From: Brevundimonas lutea
Lineage (GTDB): Bacteria > Pseudomonadota > Alphaproteobacteria > Caulobacterales > Caulobacteraceae
Direction: 5' to 3'
Assembly: GCF_003704105.1 (NCBI RefSeq)
Contig: NZ_QUOQ01000003.1
Location: 558,001-622,000, forward strand
DNA length: 64,000 nucleotides
Shown here: positions 43,556 to 52,408 of the stretch, piece by piece
Numbering within the stretch: position 1 is the stretch's first letter
How the letters are laid out: each line of letters begins with the position of its first letter
Made by a program: the position numbers and the translations under genes
The notes under the pieces: model-generated
What the model was told of the DNA's origin: nothing
Seen by the model: only the letters and a program-made list of their open reading frames with translations
The model's database searches: none

Positions 43556-44095
43556 ATGGGTCGTCTCCTCCGCTTCCGCAAGCCGTCCGCCACGGCTGAT
43601 CTGCTGATCGCCCTGATCGTCGGCGTCGCGGTGTTCATCGCCGTGCTGTGGATGAAGCCGGCGGAGACCAGCCAGGCCGCTCCGGTCGCGGGGCTGGTCG
43701 GGATCGCGCGGGTGATCGACGGTGACACCCTTGAGGTCGCAACCGGGCAGGGCGTGGTGCGGGTCCGGCTGGACGGCATGGACGCTTTCGAGGGCCGCCA
43801 GACCTGCGGCGGCTCACCGTGCGGCCGAGAGGCCTCCCGCGCCCTGATGGCGCTGGCCGACAACCGCCGGGTCGAGTGCGATGATCGGGGACAGGATCGT
43901 TACGACCGCGTCCTGGCCCACTGCCGGATCGACGGCCGCGATCTGGGTGGCTGGATGGTCGAGAACGGGCACGCCGTCGCCTACCGCCGCTACAGCCAGC
44001 GCTATGTCCCGCACGAGGCCCGCGCGCGACAGGCCGGCGTGGGCGCCTGGGCGCAGGGCTTTGACGCGCCCGAAGACTGGCGTCGCGCGCGCTGA
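43556..44095 (+). CDS. Thermonuclease (SNase) family protein, membrane-anchored
   Basis: A 179-residue protein. One hydrophobic helix at about residues 15-33 anchors it in the membrane. The nuclease domain follows with VIDGDTLEV, VRLDGMDAFE and DRYDRVLAHCRI, corresponding to the Asp/Asp/Arg set around the calcium site of staphylococcal nuclease, and the GWMVENGHAVAYRRYSQRYV end. A four-Cys set is present (QTCGGSPCG, RVECDD, AHCRI). The ATG chosen excludes the upstream repeat, which is open in frame. Confidence 0.88.
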   Translation: MGRLLRFRKPSATADLLIALIVGVAVFIAVLWMKPAETSQAAPVAGLVGIARVIDGDTLEVATGQGVVRVRLDGMDAFEGRQTCGGSPCGREASRALMALADNRRVECDDRGQDRYDRVLAHCRIDGRDLGGWMVENGHAVAYRRYSQRYVPHEARARQAGVGAWAQGFDAPEDWRRAR

Positions 44096-44201
44096 CGGAA
44101 CTTCCCTCGGTTCAGACGGTTAGCCGCTCGCCCCTTCATCGCGAGCCCCCAATGGCCCAGGTCGTCGCCGCCCTCCGCTCCGCCTCCCGAGTTCCGGTCT
44201 G

Positions 44202-45221
44202 ATGGCGCGTGACATGGGCCCCGTGGCGGACGACAAGCCCCAAGTCCCCGAGGGCCTGACCTACTGTTCGGATGAGCAGCGCGGCTTCGGCCGCAAGATG
44301 ACCTCGGCCGGGTTCCGCTACCTCGACCGCGACGGCAAGGTCATCAAGGACAAGAAGATCACCGCCCGAATCGACGCCCTGGCCATTCCGCCGGCCTGGA
44401 CCGATGTGTGGATCTGCCCCCGCGCCACCGGCCACATCCAGGCCACCGGCCGGGACGTGAAGGGGCGCAAGCAGTACCGCTATCACGCCGACTGGAGCCG
44501 CCACGCCTCGGAATCGAAGTTCGACCGGCTGGCCGATTTCGCCCGCGCCCTGCCGAAACTCCGCACGCAGGTCGAAACCGATCTGAACAAGCGCGGCGTG
44601 ACGCGTGAGAAGGTCACGGCCACGGCGGTGCGGCTGCTGGAGATCACCCTGATCCGGGTCGGCAACGCCGAATACGCCAAACAGAACCGCAGCTATGGCC
44701 TCACCACTCTCCACAAGCGCCACATCGAGGTCGAGGGGACGGGCCTGACTTTCGAGTTTCGGGGCAAGAGCGGCAAGGACCACTCGGTCAGCGTCCGCGA
44801 CCGGCGGCTGTCCACGGTGATCAAGAGCCTGCGCGACCTGCCGGGCCAGCAGATCTTCAAATACCGCACCGCCGACGGCGACCTGTGTCCGCTGACCTCG
44901 GACGACGTGAACGCCTATATCCGCGCCGTGCTGGGCGAGCAGTATTCCGCCAAGGACTTCCGCACCTGGGCCGGCACCGTGTCGGCGGCGCGGGCGCTGC
45001 GCGACATGGAGGCGGCGACCTCGAAGACCGACGCCAAGAAGAAGATCACCGTCTGCGTGAAGGCGGTGGCGGGGCTGCTGGGCAACACCCCCGCCGTCTG
45101 CCGGTCGTCCTACGTCCACCCCAGGGTGTTCGAGCTCTATGAGAGCGGCGAGATCGCCAAGGCCCTGCCCGGCTCCGAAACCAAGGGGTTCGAGGCGGCG
45201 CTGATCAAGGCGCTGGCGTAA
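44202..45221 (+). CDS. DNA topoisomerase IB (poxvirus/bacterial type)
   Basis: A 339-residue enzyme that relaxes supercoils through a 3'-phosphotyrosyl bond. The catalytic Tyr304 is in CRSSYVHPRVFELY, and the conserved Arg/Lys/His set is in RVGNAEYAKQNRSYGLTTL, KSGKDHSV and DFRTWAGTVSA. The N-terminal clamp opens with RGFGRKMTSAGFRYLDRDGK. Bacterial type IB enzymes are common in alphaproteobacteria but not essential. It stands alone on the plus strand. Confidence 0.95.
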   Translation: MARDMGPVADDKPQVPEGLTYCSDEQRGFGRKMTSAGFRYLDRDGKVIKDKKITARIDALAIPPAWTDVWICPRATGHIQATGRDVKGRKQYRYHADWSRHASESKFDRLADFARALPKLRTQVETDLNKRGVTREKVTATAVRLLEITLIRVGNAEYAKQNRSYGLTTLHKRHIEVEGTGLTFEFRGKSGKDHSVSVRDRRLSTVIKSLRDLPGQQIFKYRTADGDLCPLTSDDVNAYIRAVLGEQYSAKDFRTWAGTVSAARALRDMEAATSKTDAKKKITVCVKAVAGLLGNTPAVCRSSYVHPRVFELYESGEIAKALPGSETKGFEAALIKALA

Positions 45222-45223
45222 AT

Positions 45224-45370
45224 CTCCTCCCCGTTCCGCAGGAATGGGGAGGTGGCAGGGCGCAGCCGTGACGGAGGGGCGCGACGGCGAAGCCGGCGCT
45301 CGTGGTCAGCAGCCCCTCCACCGCTACGCGGTCCCCCTCCCCATCGCTGCGCGACAGGGAGGAGAGGGTC
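45224..45370. repeat. GGGGAGG/CCTCCCC imperfect inverted repeat, second copy
   Basis: Between the convergent topoisomerase and tdh genes. Ends TCTCCTCCCCGTTCCGCAGG and CATCGCTGCGCGACAGGGAG, with GACGGAGGGGCGCG and CCCCTCCACCGCTACGCGGT inside. It resembles the element at 27027-27181 in its arms and GC-rich inner blocks. No gene is seen in it. Confidence 0.6.
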
Positions 45371-45372
45371 AG

Positions 45373-46431
45373 TTACGCCGCCCGCTGGATATCCCAGTCC
45401 AGCACCACCTTGCCCGACTGACCCGACTTCATGGCCTCGAAGCCCTGGCGGTACTGGTCGTAGGGCAGTTCGTGGGTGATCAGGGGCGTGAGGTCGAGGC
45501 CGGCCTTGAGCAGGCCCAACATCTTCCTCCAGGTGGTGAACATCTCGCGCCCATAGACGCCCTTGATGGTCAGGGCCTTCAGGATGATCGCGCCCCAGTC
45601 GGTTTCCATCGGTTTGGACGGAATGCCCAAGAGCGCCAGACCGCCGCCCATGATCAGGGTGTCGACACATTGTTTGAAGGCGATCGGGCTGCCCGACATC
45701 TCCAGCGCCACGTCGAAACCGACCTTCATGCCCAACTCGTGGATGACGTCGTGCAGGTCTTCCTTGGTGGTGTTCACCGTGCGCACGCCCGGCGCGACCT
45801 TCTGGGCCAGCTCCAGGCGATAGTCGTTGATGTCGGTCAGGACCACGGTCCGCGCCCCGGCCTGACGCGCCACAGCGGCGGCCATCATGCCGATGGGGCC
45901 CGCGCCGGTGACCAGCACATCCTCACCCAGCAGATCGAACTGCTGGGCCGTGTGCACCGCATTGCCGAACGGATCGAGGATCGAGCCGATCTGATAGGGC
46001 ACGTCCTCGGGCAGCTCGATAACGTTGAAGGCCGGGGCCACGACATATTCCGCGAACCCGCCCTGGCGGTTGACGCCGATGCCCATGGTCGCCGGATCGA
46101 GGTGGAAGTGCCCGGCGCGGGCGGCCTCGGAGTTCAGGTCGATGACATGGCCCTCGACCGAGACGCGCTGGCCGACCTTCAGCCGGCGATCCACGTCCTT
46201 GCCGATCTCGACGATGTCGCCGGCGAACTCGTGGCCGGTGATCATGGGCACGGGCACGTTCTTCTGGGACCACTCGTCCCAGTTCCAGATGTGGATGTCG
46301 GTGCCGCAGACCGAGGCGCGCTTGACCTTGATCAGCACATCGTCCGGACCCGGCGTCGGCACCGGCGCCTCGATCAGGTCCAGCCCCTCTTCGGGCCGCA
46401 TCTTGGCCAGGGCCTTCATGGTTTGGGTCAT
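45373..46431 (-). CDS. tdh: L-threonine 3-dehydrogenase
   Basis: A 352-residue zinc-dependent, NAD-linked enzyme that oxidises Thr to 2-amino-3-ketobutyrate. Catalytic zinc site: ASVCGTDIHIWNWDEW and GHEFAGDIVEIG; Rossmann motif VTGAGPIGMMAAAVARQAG. The structural-zinc loop is replaced by a longer stretch (LNSEAARAGHFHLDPATMGI) with no four-Cys cluster, as in some shortened forms. Its start overlaps the kbl stop by four bases, so tdh and kbl are one operon for threonine breakdown to glycine and acetyl-CoA. Confidence 0.93.
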   Translation of the reverse strand: MTQTMKALAKMRPEEGLDLIEAPVPTPGPDDVLIKVKRASVCGTDIHIWNWDEWSQKNVPVPMITGHEFAGDIVEIGKDVDRRLKVGQRVSVEGHVIDLNSEAARAGHFHLDPATMGIGVNRQGGFAEYVVAPAFNVIELPEDVPYQIGSILDPFGNAVHTAQQFDLLGEDVLVTGAGPIGMMAAAVARQAGARTVVLTDINDYRLELAQKVAPGVRTVNTTKEDLHDVIHELGMKVGFDVALEMSGSPIAFKQCVDTLIMGGGLALLGIPSKPMETDWGAIILKALTIKGVYGREMFTTWRKMLGLLKAGLDLTPLITHELPYDQYRQGFEAMKSGQSGKVVLDWDIQRAA

Positions 46432-47621
46432 CTGATCACTCCAAGTTCCTTGCCCGCCGTGGTGAACGCGTCCACCACGCGGTCGATCTGGTCGAAGGTA
46501 TGCGCCGCCGACATCTGGGTGCGGATCCGGGCCTGGCCGCGGGGGACGACGGGGAAGCTGAACCCGATCACATAGACGCCGAGCTCCAGCGCGCGGGCGG
46601 CGAAATCCTGGGCCAGCTTGGCGTCGTGCAGCATGACCGGGATGATCGGGTGTTCGCCGGGCAGCAGTTCGAAGCCCGCCTGGGTCATCGCCGCGCGATA
46701 GCGGCCGGCGTTGGCGAAGAGCTGTTTGCGCAGGGCGTCGCCCTCCCCGCCCCCGGCGATGCGGATGGCTTCCATGGAAGAGCCGCAGACGGCCGGCGCC
46801 AGGGCATTGGAGAACAGATAGGGCCGCGCCCGTTGCTTCAGCAGGGCCACGACCTCCTCGGTCGCGCAGATGAAGCCGCCCATCGCCCCGCCCAGGGCCT
46901 TGCCATAGGTGCCGGTCAGGAAGTCGATCTCGACCCCGTGGTGCGCATACGACCCCCGTCCCTGCGGCCCCAGAAAGCCCGTGGCATGGCAGTCGTCGAC
47001 CATGATCAGGGCGTCGTATGTGTCGGCTAGCGCCCGGATGTCTTTCAGCTTGGCGATATAGCCGTCCATCGAGAAGACGCCGTCGGTGGCGATGACGATG
47101 GTGCGCGCGCCGTCGGCCCGGGCGGCCTTCAGCTGGCTTTCCAGCTCATCCATGTCGGAGTTGGCGAAGCGATAGCGCTTGGCCTTGCACAGCCGCACGC
47201 CGTCGATGATCGAGGCATGATTCAGGCTGTCCGAGACGATGGCGTCCTCAGCGCCCAGCAGCGGCTCGAACAGCCCGCCGTTGGCGTCGAAGGCGGCGGC
47301 GAACAGGATGCAGTCCTCGAAGCCCAGGTATTGGGCCGTCGCCGCCTCCAGTTCCTTGTGGATCTCCAGGGTGCCGCAGATAAAGCGCACTGAGGCCGTG
47401 CCCGCGCCCCACCGCTCCTGCGCCGCCAGTCCCGCCTGCACCACCCGGTCGTCGCCGGCCAGGCCCAAGTAGTTGTTGGCGCAGAAGTTCAGCACCCGCT
47501 TGCCGGCGACCTCGATCTCCGGCCCCTGGCGCGAGGCGATCACCCGCTCCGGCTTGGTCAGGCCCTGGCTGTCGATCTCGGCGAGTTCGGCGCGGATGCG
47601 GTCGTGGAAGGCTTGGGTCAT
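46428..47621 (-). CDS. kbl: Glycine C-acetyltransferase (2-amino-3-ketobutyrate CoA ligase)
   Basis: A 397-residue PLP enzyme, exactly the size of E. coli Kbl. The PLP Lys is in TGTYGKALGGAMGG; the GLAGDDRVVQAGLAAQERWG and VDDCHATGFLGPQGRGSYAH motifs are conserved. It splits 2-amino-3-ketobutyrate with CoA into glycine and acetyl-CoA, following Tdh. It is the first gene of the operon. Confidence 0.96.
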   Translation of the reverse strand: MTQAFHDRIRAELAEIDSQGLTKPERVIASRQGPEIEVAGKRVLNFCANNYLGLAGDDRVVQAGLAAQERWGAGTASVRFICGTLEIHKELEAATAQYLGFEDCILFAAAFDANGGLFEPLLGAEDAIVSDSLNHASIIDGVRLCKAKRYRFANSDMDELESQLKAARADGARTIVIATDGVFSMDGYIAKLKDIRALADTYDALIMVDDCHATGFLGPQGRGSYAHHGVEIDFLTGTYGKALGGAMGGFICATEEVVALLKQRARPYLFSNALAPAVCGSSMEAIRIAGGGEGDALRKQLFANAGRYRAAMTQAGFELLPGEHPIIPVMLHDAKLAQDFAARALELGVYVIGFSFPVVPRGQARIRTQMSAAHTFDQIDRVVDAFTTAGKELGVIR

Positions 47622-47943
47622 GGCGGGGGGAATAGGCGGTTTTCAGCGAGGGGTGAAGCGGCGGCGGTCCAAGAAAAAATGAGTCCAGGAGTCCAACTCG
47701 CCCGGGCGGGTGCTGGCCTTTCGTCATAGATTTCCGTGCATTGGGAGGCCAAGCTGGTGTCGGCGGGGTTGGACTCCGCGTGCTTTCGGAGTCCAACCGG
47801 ATCACCGCGGGGTCCGGCGGGAGGCTGAGTTTGCGATCGTCCATTCCGACATCATGACGCATTCCTGTCGGGAGGCGGCGATACGGGCGCTGCCTTTGCT
47901 GAGTGGTCCGCCCGGCTTGGGAGATGGCGAACCAAATGCGGGA
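47622..47943. other. Intergenic region with a 12-bp hairpin
   Basis: About 320 bases with no convincing gene. It should hold the kbl-tdh promoter. A perfect inverted repeat GGTTGGACTCCG and CGGAGTCCAACC (47767-47778 and 47787-47798, 8-base loop) is present, and the related half-sites GAGTCCAGGAGTCCAACT lie about 75 nt away (47682-47699). No T-run follows, so it is a better operator than terminator candidate. Confidence 0.5.
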
Positions 47944-48846
47944 TTAGGCGGCCGTTTCCGACGAGGCAGGGTCCGGCGACGCCTCCGGCTCGGCCACCGC
48001 ACGGAACGGCGACACGCGGATGCGTCGACCGCAGGGCGTCAGCGGGCTGGCCAGGGTCAGAGCGGCGTCGGCGCCCGCAAGGCGGACCTCGATCCGCGCC
48101 GCCTCGGGGCATTCGGTCTCGCCAAGATACTCGGCGGGAATGGCGGTGGAGGCGATGTCGAAGAAAGCCTCCGACCCCTCGCCGGACGGCGCCAGCGTGA
48201 CCACCGCCGGCTGGTCCTCGGCGCGGAAATAGTTGGAGGGGGTATTCTCGGACCGAACGGTGGTGATGACCTCGCCCTCGGCGTCGAGCAGCCGCACGCC
48301 AGGATAGCCGATGACCGCGCAGGCGGCGGGTCCGGCGTTGCGCAGACCAAGCACCAGCACCCGGTTGCCGGCGCCCGCGTCGCCGCCGGCGCGGGTCAGG
48401 CGCAGGTTGGAGGCCGCGCAGGCGGGCGCCGATCCCGCCGGCAGGGTGATCGGGGCGGGCGCCGCGACCGCGTCGGCCGGTCGCGAGCAGCGGGCGATCG
48501 GGTCGTCGGACGGTTCGGGCCCGGTGCTGCGGCCGAGCATGCCCGTCTCCTGGCCGTCGCGGCTGGCCGTCCACCACTCAAGGCCGCCCCCGACATAGCG
48601 CGCGCCCGAAGCGGACGGCGCGATGGTCAGGGTCGCGTCGCGCCCTTCCCAGGTCACCACGGCGGTGTTGGCATCGGGATAGCGGGCGATCACCGTCTGC
48701 CCGCCTTCGCAGCTATAGCTCACGGGCGCGCCGCCGGTAGGCGTCGGCCCGGGCGTCGGCTCCGGAGGCGGCGGCGCGGGGGCAGGCGCCTCGCGCTCAC
48801 AGCCCGCCAGGGCCAGGATCATCAGTCCCGCCAGAACACGACGCAT
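47944..48846 (-). CDS. Lipoprotein with MliC-like and DUF4232-like domains
   Basis: A 300-residue lipoprotein. The signal MRRVLAGLMILALAGC has a clear lipobox (LAGC), then a Pro-rich linker (APAPPPPEPTPGPTPTGG). Residues about 40-115 (VSYSCEGGQTVIARYPDANT...) resemble the MliC lysozyme-inhibitor fold, with a paired Cys in SYSCEGG and IARCSRP. The second half (APACAASNLRLTRAGGDAGA, GPAACAVIGYPGVRLLDAEG) resembles DUF4232. It is probably anchored to the outer membrane, facing the periplasm, and may guard against host or competitor lysozyme. Both domain calls are by pattern. Confidence 0.7.
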   Translation of the reverse strand: MRRVLAGLMILALAGCEREAPAPAPPPPEPTPGPTPTGGAPVSYSCEGGQTVIARYPDANTAVVTWEGRDATLTIAPSASGARYVGGGLEWWTASRDGQETGMLGRSTGPEPSDDPIARCSRPADAVAAPAPITLPAGSAPACAASNLRLTRAGGDAGAGNRVLVLGLRNAGPAACAVIGYPGVRLLDAEGEVITTVRSENTPSNYFRAEDQPAVVTLAPSGEGSEAFFDIASTAIPAEYLGETECPEAARIEVRLAGADAALTLASPLTPCGRRIRVSPFRAVAEPEASPDPASSETAA

Positions 48847-48899
48847 TGCATCCTCACCGAACACTGCTGCGCTAACGCCGCGCACCGGCCCCGGTTGCC

Positions 48900-50123
48900 T
48901 CAGCGTCGCAGGGGCTGGAGTTTGCGATAGGCGAGGCTGCGCCACAGCCATTCAGCCGGTCCGAAGCGGAAATGCTTGAGCCACAGGGCGCTGAACACGC
49001 ACAGCCCCGCGAACACCGCGATCCCGAACAGGTTCATCCCGATCGGCGTCCTCAGCGGGGACCCCGTCATTAGTCCCAAGCCCCATCCGTACCAGACGAA
49101 ACTGCCGATCGCACTGGCGCTCAGATAGCCGGTCAGGGCCATTCGTCCCATCGGCGCGAACAGAGTCGTCAGCCACCGCCCACCGCGCGTGATCCACAGC
49201 GAGAGCGCGGCGATATAGCCTAAGGCCGCGAGCGGCAGCCCGACATAAGCTGCTGTCACCAGTCCGCCGACAGCGCCTTCGGTGGGCACGCCCATCATCC
49301 GCGACATGTAAACGCCGCCCAGGAGAAGGCCGCCCGGCAAAGCGACCCAAGCGATCCGCCGAAGCAGGGGCCGGTGGGCCTCAACATCACGTAGAACGCC
49401 TCTTCGCGCTGTCCAGAAGCCGATCAGAAACAGGCCGAAAACACTCAGATCATAGACGGCGACATAGCCTGTATCGATTTGGACATGGCTGAGATAGTAG
49501 GCGACGTTGGCACGCACGAAGGCGACGTAATCGCCCCCGGCATAGACAGGCGCCGTGCTCTCAATTTGGGCGAAAACCTGTTCGGCAGTCAGGCCGGCGA
49601 GATTGGGCACGGGCGCGCCCATCACGGCCTCGACCGCGCCGACGACCAAGGGCGGCAGGATCACGAGTGTAAGACCAAGGCGCAGCAGCAGGGCGTCCGA
49701 TGCGTTCCGGAACAGCAGCAGCGCCATGCCCAGCAAGGCGTAAAGGATTAGGATGTCGCCCCAGAACAAAAACGCCATGTGCAGCACGCCGATAGCCAGC
49801 AGCAGGGTCATGCGCCACAGGTGAAACCGTGCGAACTCCGGCCCCGACCGCCCGCGCATCAGCATCATCCCGAAGCCCACGCCGAACAGGAAGGCGAAGG
49901 CCGAGCGCGCCTTGCCCATCAGGAAGAAAAGATCGATCGCCCCCACACCCATATCGAACGGCGTGGCGGCGGCGAGGACCTGATCGGCCTTGAACAACAT
50001 CACCATGCCCATCAGGTTCATGACCACGACCCCGAACAGCGCGAGCGCCCTCAGGGTATCGATCAGCGCCAACCGCTCGGTCGCCGGGCCCGCCAAAGCC
50101 TGCCGCTGGTGCTTATCCGCCAT
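48900..50123 (-). CDS. DUF418 domain membrane protein (YeiB-like)
   Basis: A 407-residue inner-membrane protein with about 9-10 helices. It has the family opening IDTLRALALFGVVVMNLMGM and the C-terminal DUF418 pattern with RMALTGYLSASAIGSFVWYG and FSALWLKHFRFGPAEWLWRS, the latter being the usual GPLEWLWR element. The family's function is not settled; some members are tied to stress or envelope changes. It lies 53 nt upstream of the lipoprotein gene on the same strand. Confidence 0.9.
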   Translation of the reverse strand: MADKHQRQALAGPATERLALIDTLRALALFGVVVMNLMGMVMLFKADQVLAAATPFDMGVGAIDLFFLMGKARSAFAFLFGVGFGMMLMRGRSGPEFARFHLWRMTLLLAIGVLHMAFLFWGDILILYALLGMALLLFRNASDALLLRLGLTLVILPPLVVGAVEAVMGAPVPNLAGLTAEQVFAQIESTAPVYAGGDYVAFVRANVAYYLSHVQIDTGYVAVYDLSVFGLFLIGFWTARRGVLRDVEAHRPLLRRIAWVALPGGLLLGGVYMSRMMGVPTEGAVGGLVTAAYVGLPLAALGYIAALSLWITRGGRWLTTLFAPMGRMALTGYLSASAIGSFVWYGWGLGLMTGSPLRTPIGMNLFGIAVFAGLCVFSALWLKHFRFGPAEWLWRSLAYRKLQPLRR

Positions 50124-50256
50124 GTCGTGATCCCCAACGCTCGGCGACTGTCGCGCCGCCGCGCCAATTCGGCAAGACCGCCGTTATCGGGCGCATTCAT
50201 CGCCGCGTCGCCACAGTGATCTTGCCCCCCGCCGTCCGGCCCGGCCTTATAGCGCG

Positions 50257-51390
50257 ATGAGCGGCTTCGATTTCGCCACAGCGCCCCGGATCGTCAGCGA
50301 GGACGGGGCGGCCCTGCGCCTTGCGCCCTTGCTGGCCGGGCTGGGCGTGCGGCGGCCGCTGATCGTCACCGACGCAGGTCTGGTCGCTGCCGGTCTGGTG
50401 GCGCCGGTGGTCGAGGCCCTGGTGGCCGGGGGCCTGACAGCCGTGATCCACGACGGCGTGCGGGCCGATCCGCCCGAGGCCGATTTGCGCGCTGCCGTCG
50501 AGGTCGCGCGCGGGGCCGGCGCCGACGGCGTCATTGGGCTGGGGGGCGGTTCGTCGCTGGACGTGGCCAAGCTGGCTGCGCTGTTGCTGGGGCGGGATCA
50601 GCCGCTGTCCGCCATCTATGGCGTCGGCCTCGCCCAAGGGCCCCGCGTCCCGCTGATTCAGATCCCGACCACCGCCGGCACGGGATCGGAGGTGACGCCG
50701 GTGGCCATCCTGACCACCCCCGATCATCAGAAGGCGGGCGTGTCCTCGCCCCTATTGCTGCCCGATGTCGCGGTGCTGGACGCGACCCTGACGCTGGGCC
50801 TGCCGTCGGCGATCACGGCCATGACCGGGGTCGACGCCATGATCCACGCCATCGAGGCCTTCACGTCGCGAAGGTTGAAAAACCCGGTTTCGGACAGCCT
50901 GGCGATCGCGGCGCTGAAGCTGCTGGACCGCGCCATCCGGCCGGTGATCCAGGACGGCAGGGATCTTGAGGCGCGGCGCGCCATGTTGCAGGGGTCGATG
51001 CTGGCCGGCATGGCCTTCGCCAACGCGCCGGTGGCCGCCGTCCACGCCCTGGCCTATCCGATCGGCGGGCTGTTCCATCAGCCTCACGGCCTGACCACCA
51101 GTCTGATGCTGACGCCAGTGATGGGGTTCAACGCTCCGGCCTGCGGTGACCAGTACGCCGAACTGTCGGCGACGCTGGGCGGCGCCGCGACAGCCTCGGC
51201 CTTTATCGACAGGATGGCGGCGATCATTGCCGACATGCCGATGGCTCAGCGTCTGTCGGACGTCGGGGTGGCCGGAACAGACCTCGACCGGATGGCCGCC
51301 GACGCGCTGAAGGTCCAACGCCTGCTGATCAACAATCCCCGCGAGGTGACCGTGGACGACGCCAGAACCCTTTACGCCCAGGCCCTGTGA
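50257..51390 (+). CDS. Iron-containing alcohol dehydrogenase
   Basis: A 377-residue group III alcohol dehydrogenase, using NAD(P) and Fe2+ or Zn2+. The nucleotide site GLGGGSSLDVAKLAAL and STAGTGSEVTP (here TTAGTGSEVTPVAI) are intact. Metal ligands are in GVDAMIHAIEAF and HALAYPIGGLFHQPHG. The alcohol or aldehyde it uses cannot be named. The thioesterase gene follows 10 nt later. Confidence 0.93.
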   Translation: MSGFDFATAPRIVSEDGAALRLAPLLAGLGVRRPLIVTDAGLVAAGLVAPVVEALVAGGLTAVIHDGVRADPPEADLRAAVEVARGAGADGVIGLGGGSSLDVAKLAALLLGRDQPLSAIYGVGLAQGPRVPLIQIPTTAGTGSEVTPVAILTTPDHQKAGVSSPLLLPDVAVLDATLTLGLPSAITAMTGVDAMIHAIEAFTSRRLKNPVSDSLAIAALKLLDRAIRPVIQDGRDLEARRAMLQGSMLAGMAFANAPVAAVHALAYPIGGLFHQPHGLTTSLMLTPVMGFNAPACGDQYAELSATLGGAATASAFIDRMAAIIADMPMAQRLSDVGVAGTDLDRMAADALKVQRLLINNPREVTVDDARTLYAQAL

Positions 51391-51400
51391 GACAGACGAC

Positions 51401-51832
51401 GTGACGGACACCCTGCCCCACCGCGAAGACTTCGCCGTGATCCGCCCCATTCCAACCCGGCTGGAGGATCTCGACGTCTACGGCCACGTCAACAACGTCG
51501 TCTATTATAGCCTGTTCGACACGGCGGTGAACGCCCAGCTGATCGAGGCCGGTGTGCTGGACATGGCGACGAGTCCGGTGATCGGCCTGGTGGTCGAGAC
51601 GGGGTGCCGCTTCCTGGCGTCCCTGTCATTTCCGGAGACGGTCGAGGCGGGGCTCCGGGTGACGACGCTGGGAACCTCCAGCGTCCGCTACGAGATCGGC
51701 CTGTTCCAGGTTGGCCGCGTCGATCCCGCCGCCTTGGGACACTTCGTCCATGTCTATGTGGACCGCGAGACGCGGCGGCCGACGCCGATCCCGGAGGCCA
51801 CGCGTCTGGTGCTGCAGGCCCTGACCGTCTGA
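51401..51832 (+). CDS. Acyl-CoA thioesterase family protein (hotdog fold)
   Basis: A 143-residue 4HBT-type protein, GTG start. The motif LEDLDVYGHVNNVVYYSLFD, with the catalytic Asp in D-x-Y-G-H-V-N-N, is the signature of YbgC/FadM-like thioesterases. It hydrolyses short or medium acyl-CoAs. It is likely co-transcribed with the alcohol dehydrogenase, only 10 nt upstream. The tRNA gene lies 79 nt further on. Confidence 0.9.
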   Translation: MTDTLPHREDFAVIRPIPTRLEDLDVYGHVNNVVYYSLFDTAVNAQLIEAGVLDMATSPVIGLVVETGCRFLASLSFPETVEAGLRVTTLGTSSVRYEIGLFQVGRVDPAALGHFVHVYVDRETRRPTPIPEATRLVLQALTV

Positions 51833-51911
51833 GCCGCTTGCGCGGTCGGACGGCTCAGGCTATGTCCGCGCCTCCCAACGGCCCGCCCCTTTCCGGCGAC
51901 CGTTTGCGGAT

Positions 51912-51986
51912 GGATGCGTAGCTCAGCGGGAGAGCACCTCGTTCACACCGAGGGGGTCACAGGTTCAATCCCTGTCGCATCCACCA
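51912..51986 (+). tRNA. tRNA-Val (anticodon CAC)
   Basis: A complete cloverleaf: acceptor stem GGATGCG/CGCATCC, D arm GCTC..GAGC, anticodon stem CCTCG/CGAGG with loop TTCACAC giving anticodon CAC, variable loop GGGTC, T arm CACAG/CTGTG around GTTCAATC-type loop, discriminator A and encoded CCA. It reads GUG codons, the commonest Val codon here. tRNA genes are the usual targets of integrative elements, and conjugation genes begin directly downstream. Confidence 0.96.
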
Positions 51987-52408
51987 TTTAATTCAAAAGA
52001 ATCAGCTACTTATTCCGACAGCTTTTCGAGCGCGCCGGTTTCTGCCTGTCCAAATCGGGCTTGTGGGGCAGTAGTGGGGCAGAACTCATCTAACTCGGTG
52101 CAAATCCGTGCGACGCGCTGAAAGCGTTTTTTCGCTTCTTTCAGGCGCTTCAGCCTGTCTTGGCCGCACCAATCAGACCCAGGAAAGCCGAACGGCATGA
52201 CGCCTTTCGAAGGCGCGACGACCTGTCTCTCAGTCGACGGATACTGAGCCGAAGGGAATAGCGCCTGGGCCGCTCGAGCGGAGCTTGGATATCTGACAGG
52301 GCTTTGCCCTTTAGCCGACGCTCCAGAAGCTCGACCTCGCTTTCGTGCCTCGAACCTCGGGTTACGAGAAGACGACACCGTCAAGTCGCCGTCACGCCTT
52401 GAACCACT
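51987..52408. other. tRNA-proximal end of the integrative element, no clear gene
   Basis: About 420 bases between the tRNA and the AlpA-type gene. It shows an AT-rich palindrome (GATTCTTTTGAATT on the minus strand) directly after the tRNA, two GTGGGGCAG direct repeats 11 bp apart (52063 and 52074), and an imperfect hairpin GCGCTGAAAGCG/CGCTTCTTTCAGGCGC (52115-52148). These could be integrase or excisionase sites of an attachment region. A 124-codon open frame exists on the minus strand, but it has no recognisable protein features. Confidence 0.5.

Noticed and set aside
52010..52384. A 124-codon minus-strand frame beside the tRNA as a possible integrase remnant
   Set aside because: No Arg-His-Arg-Tyr box or other recombinase feature can be seen; treated as attachment-region DNA.
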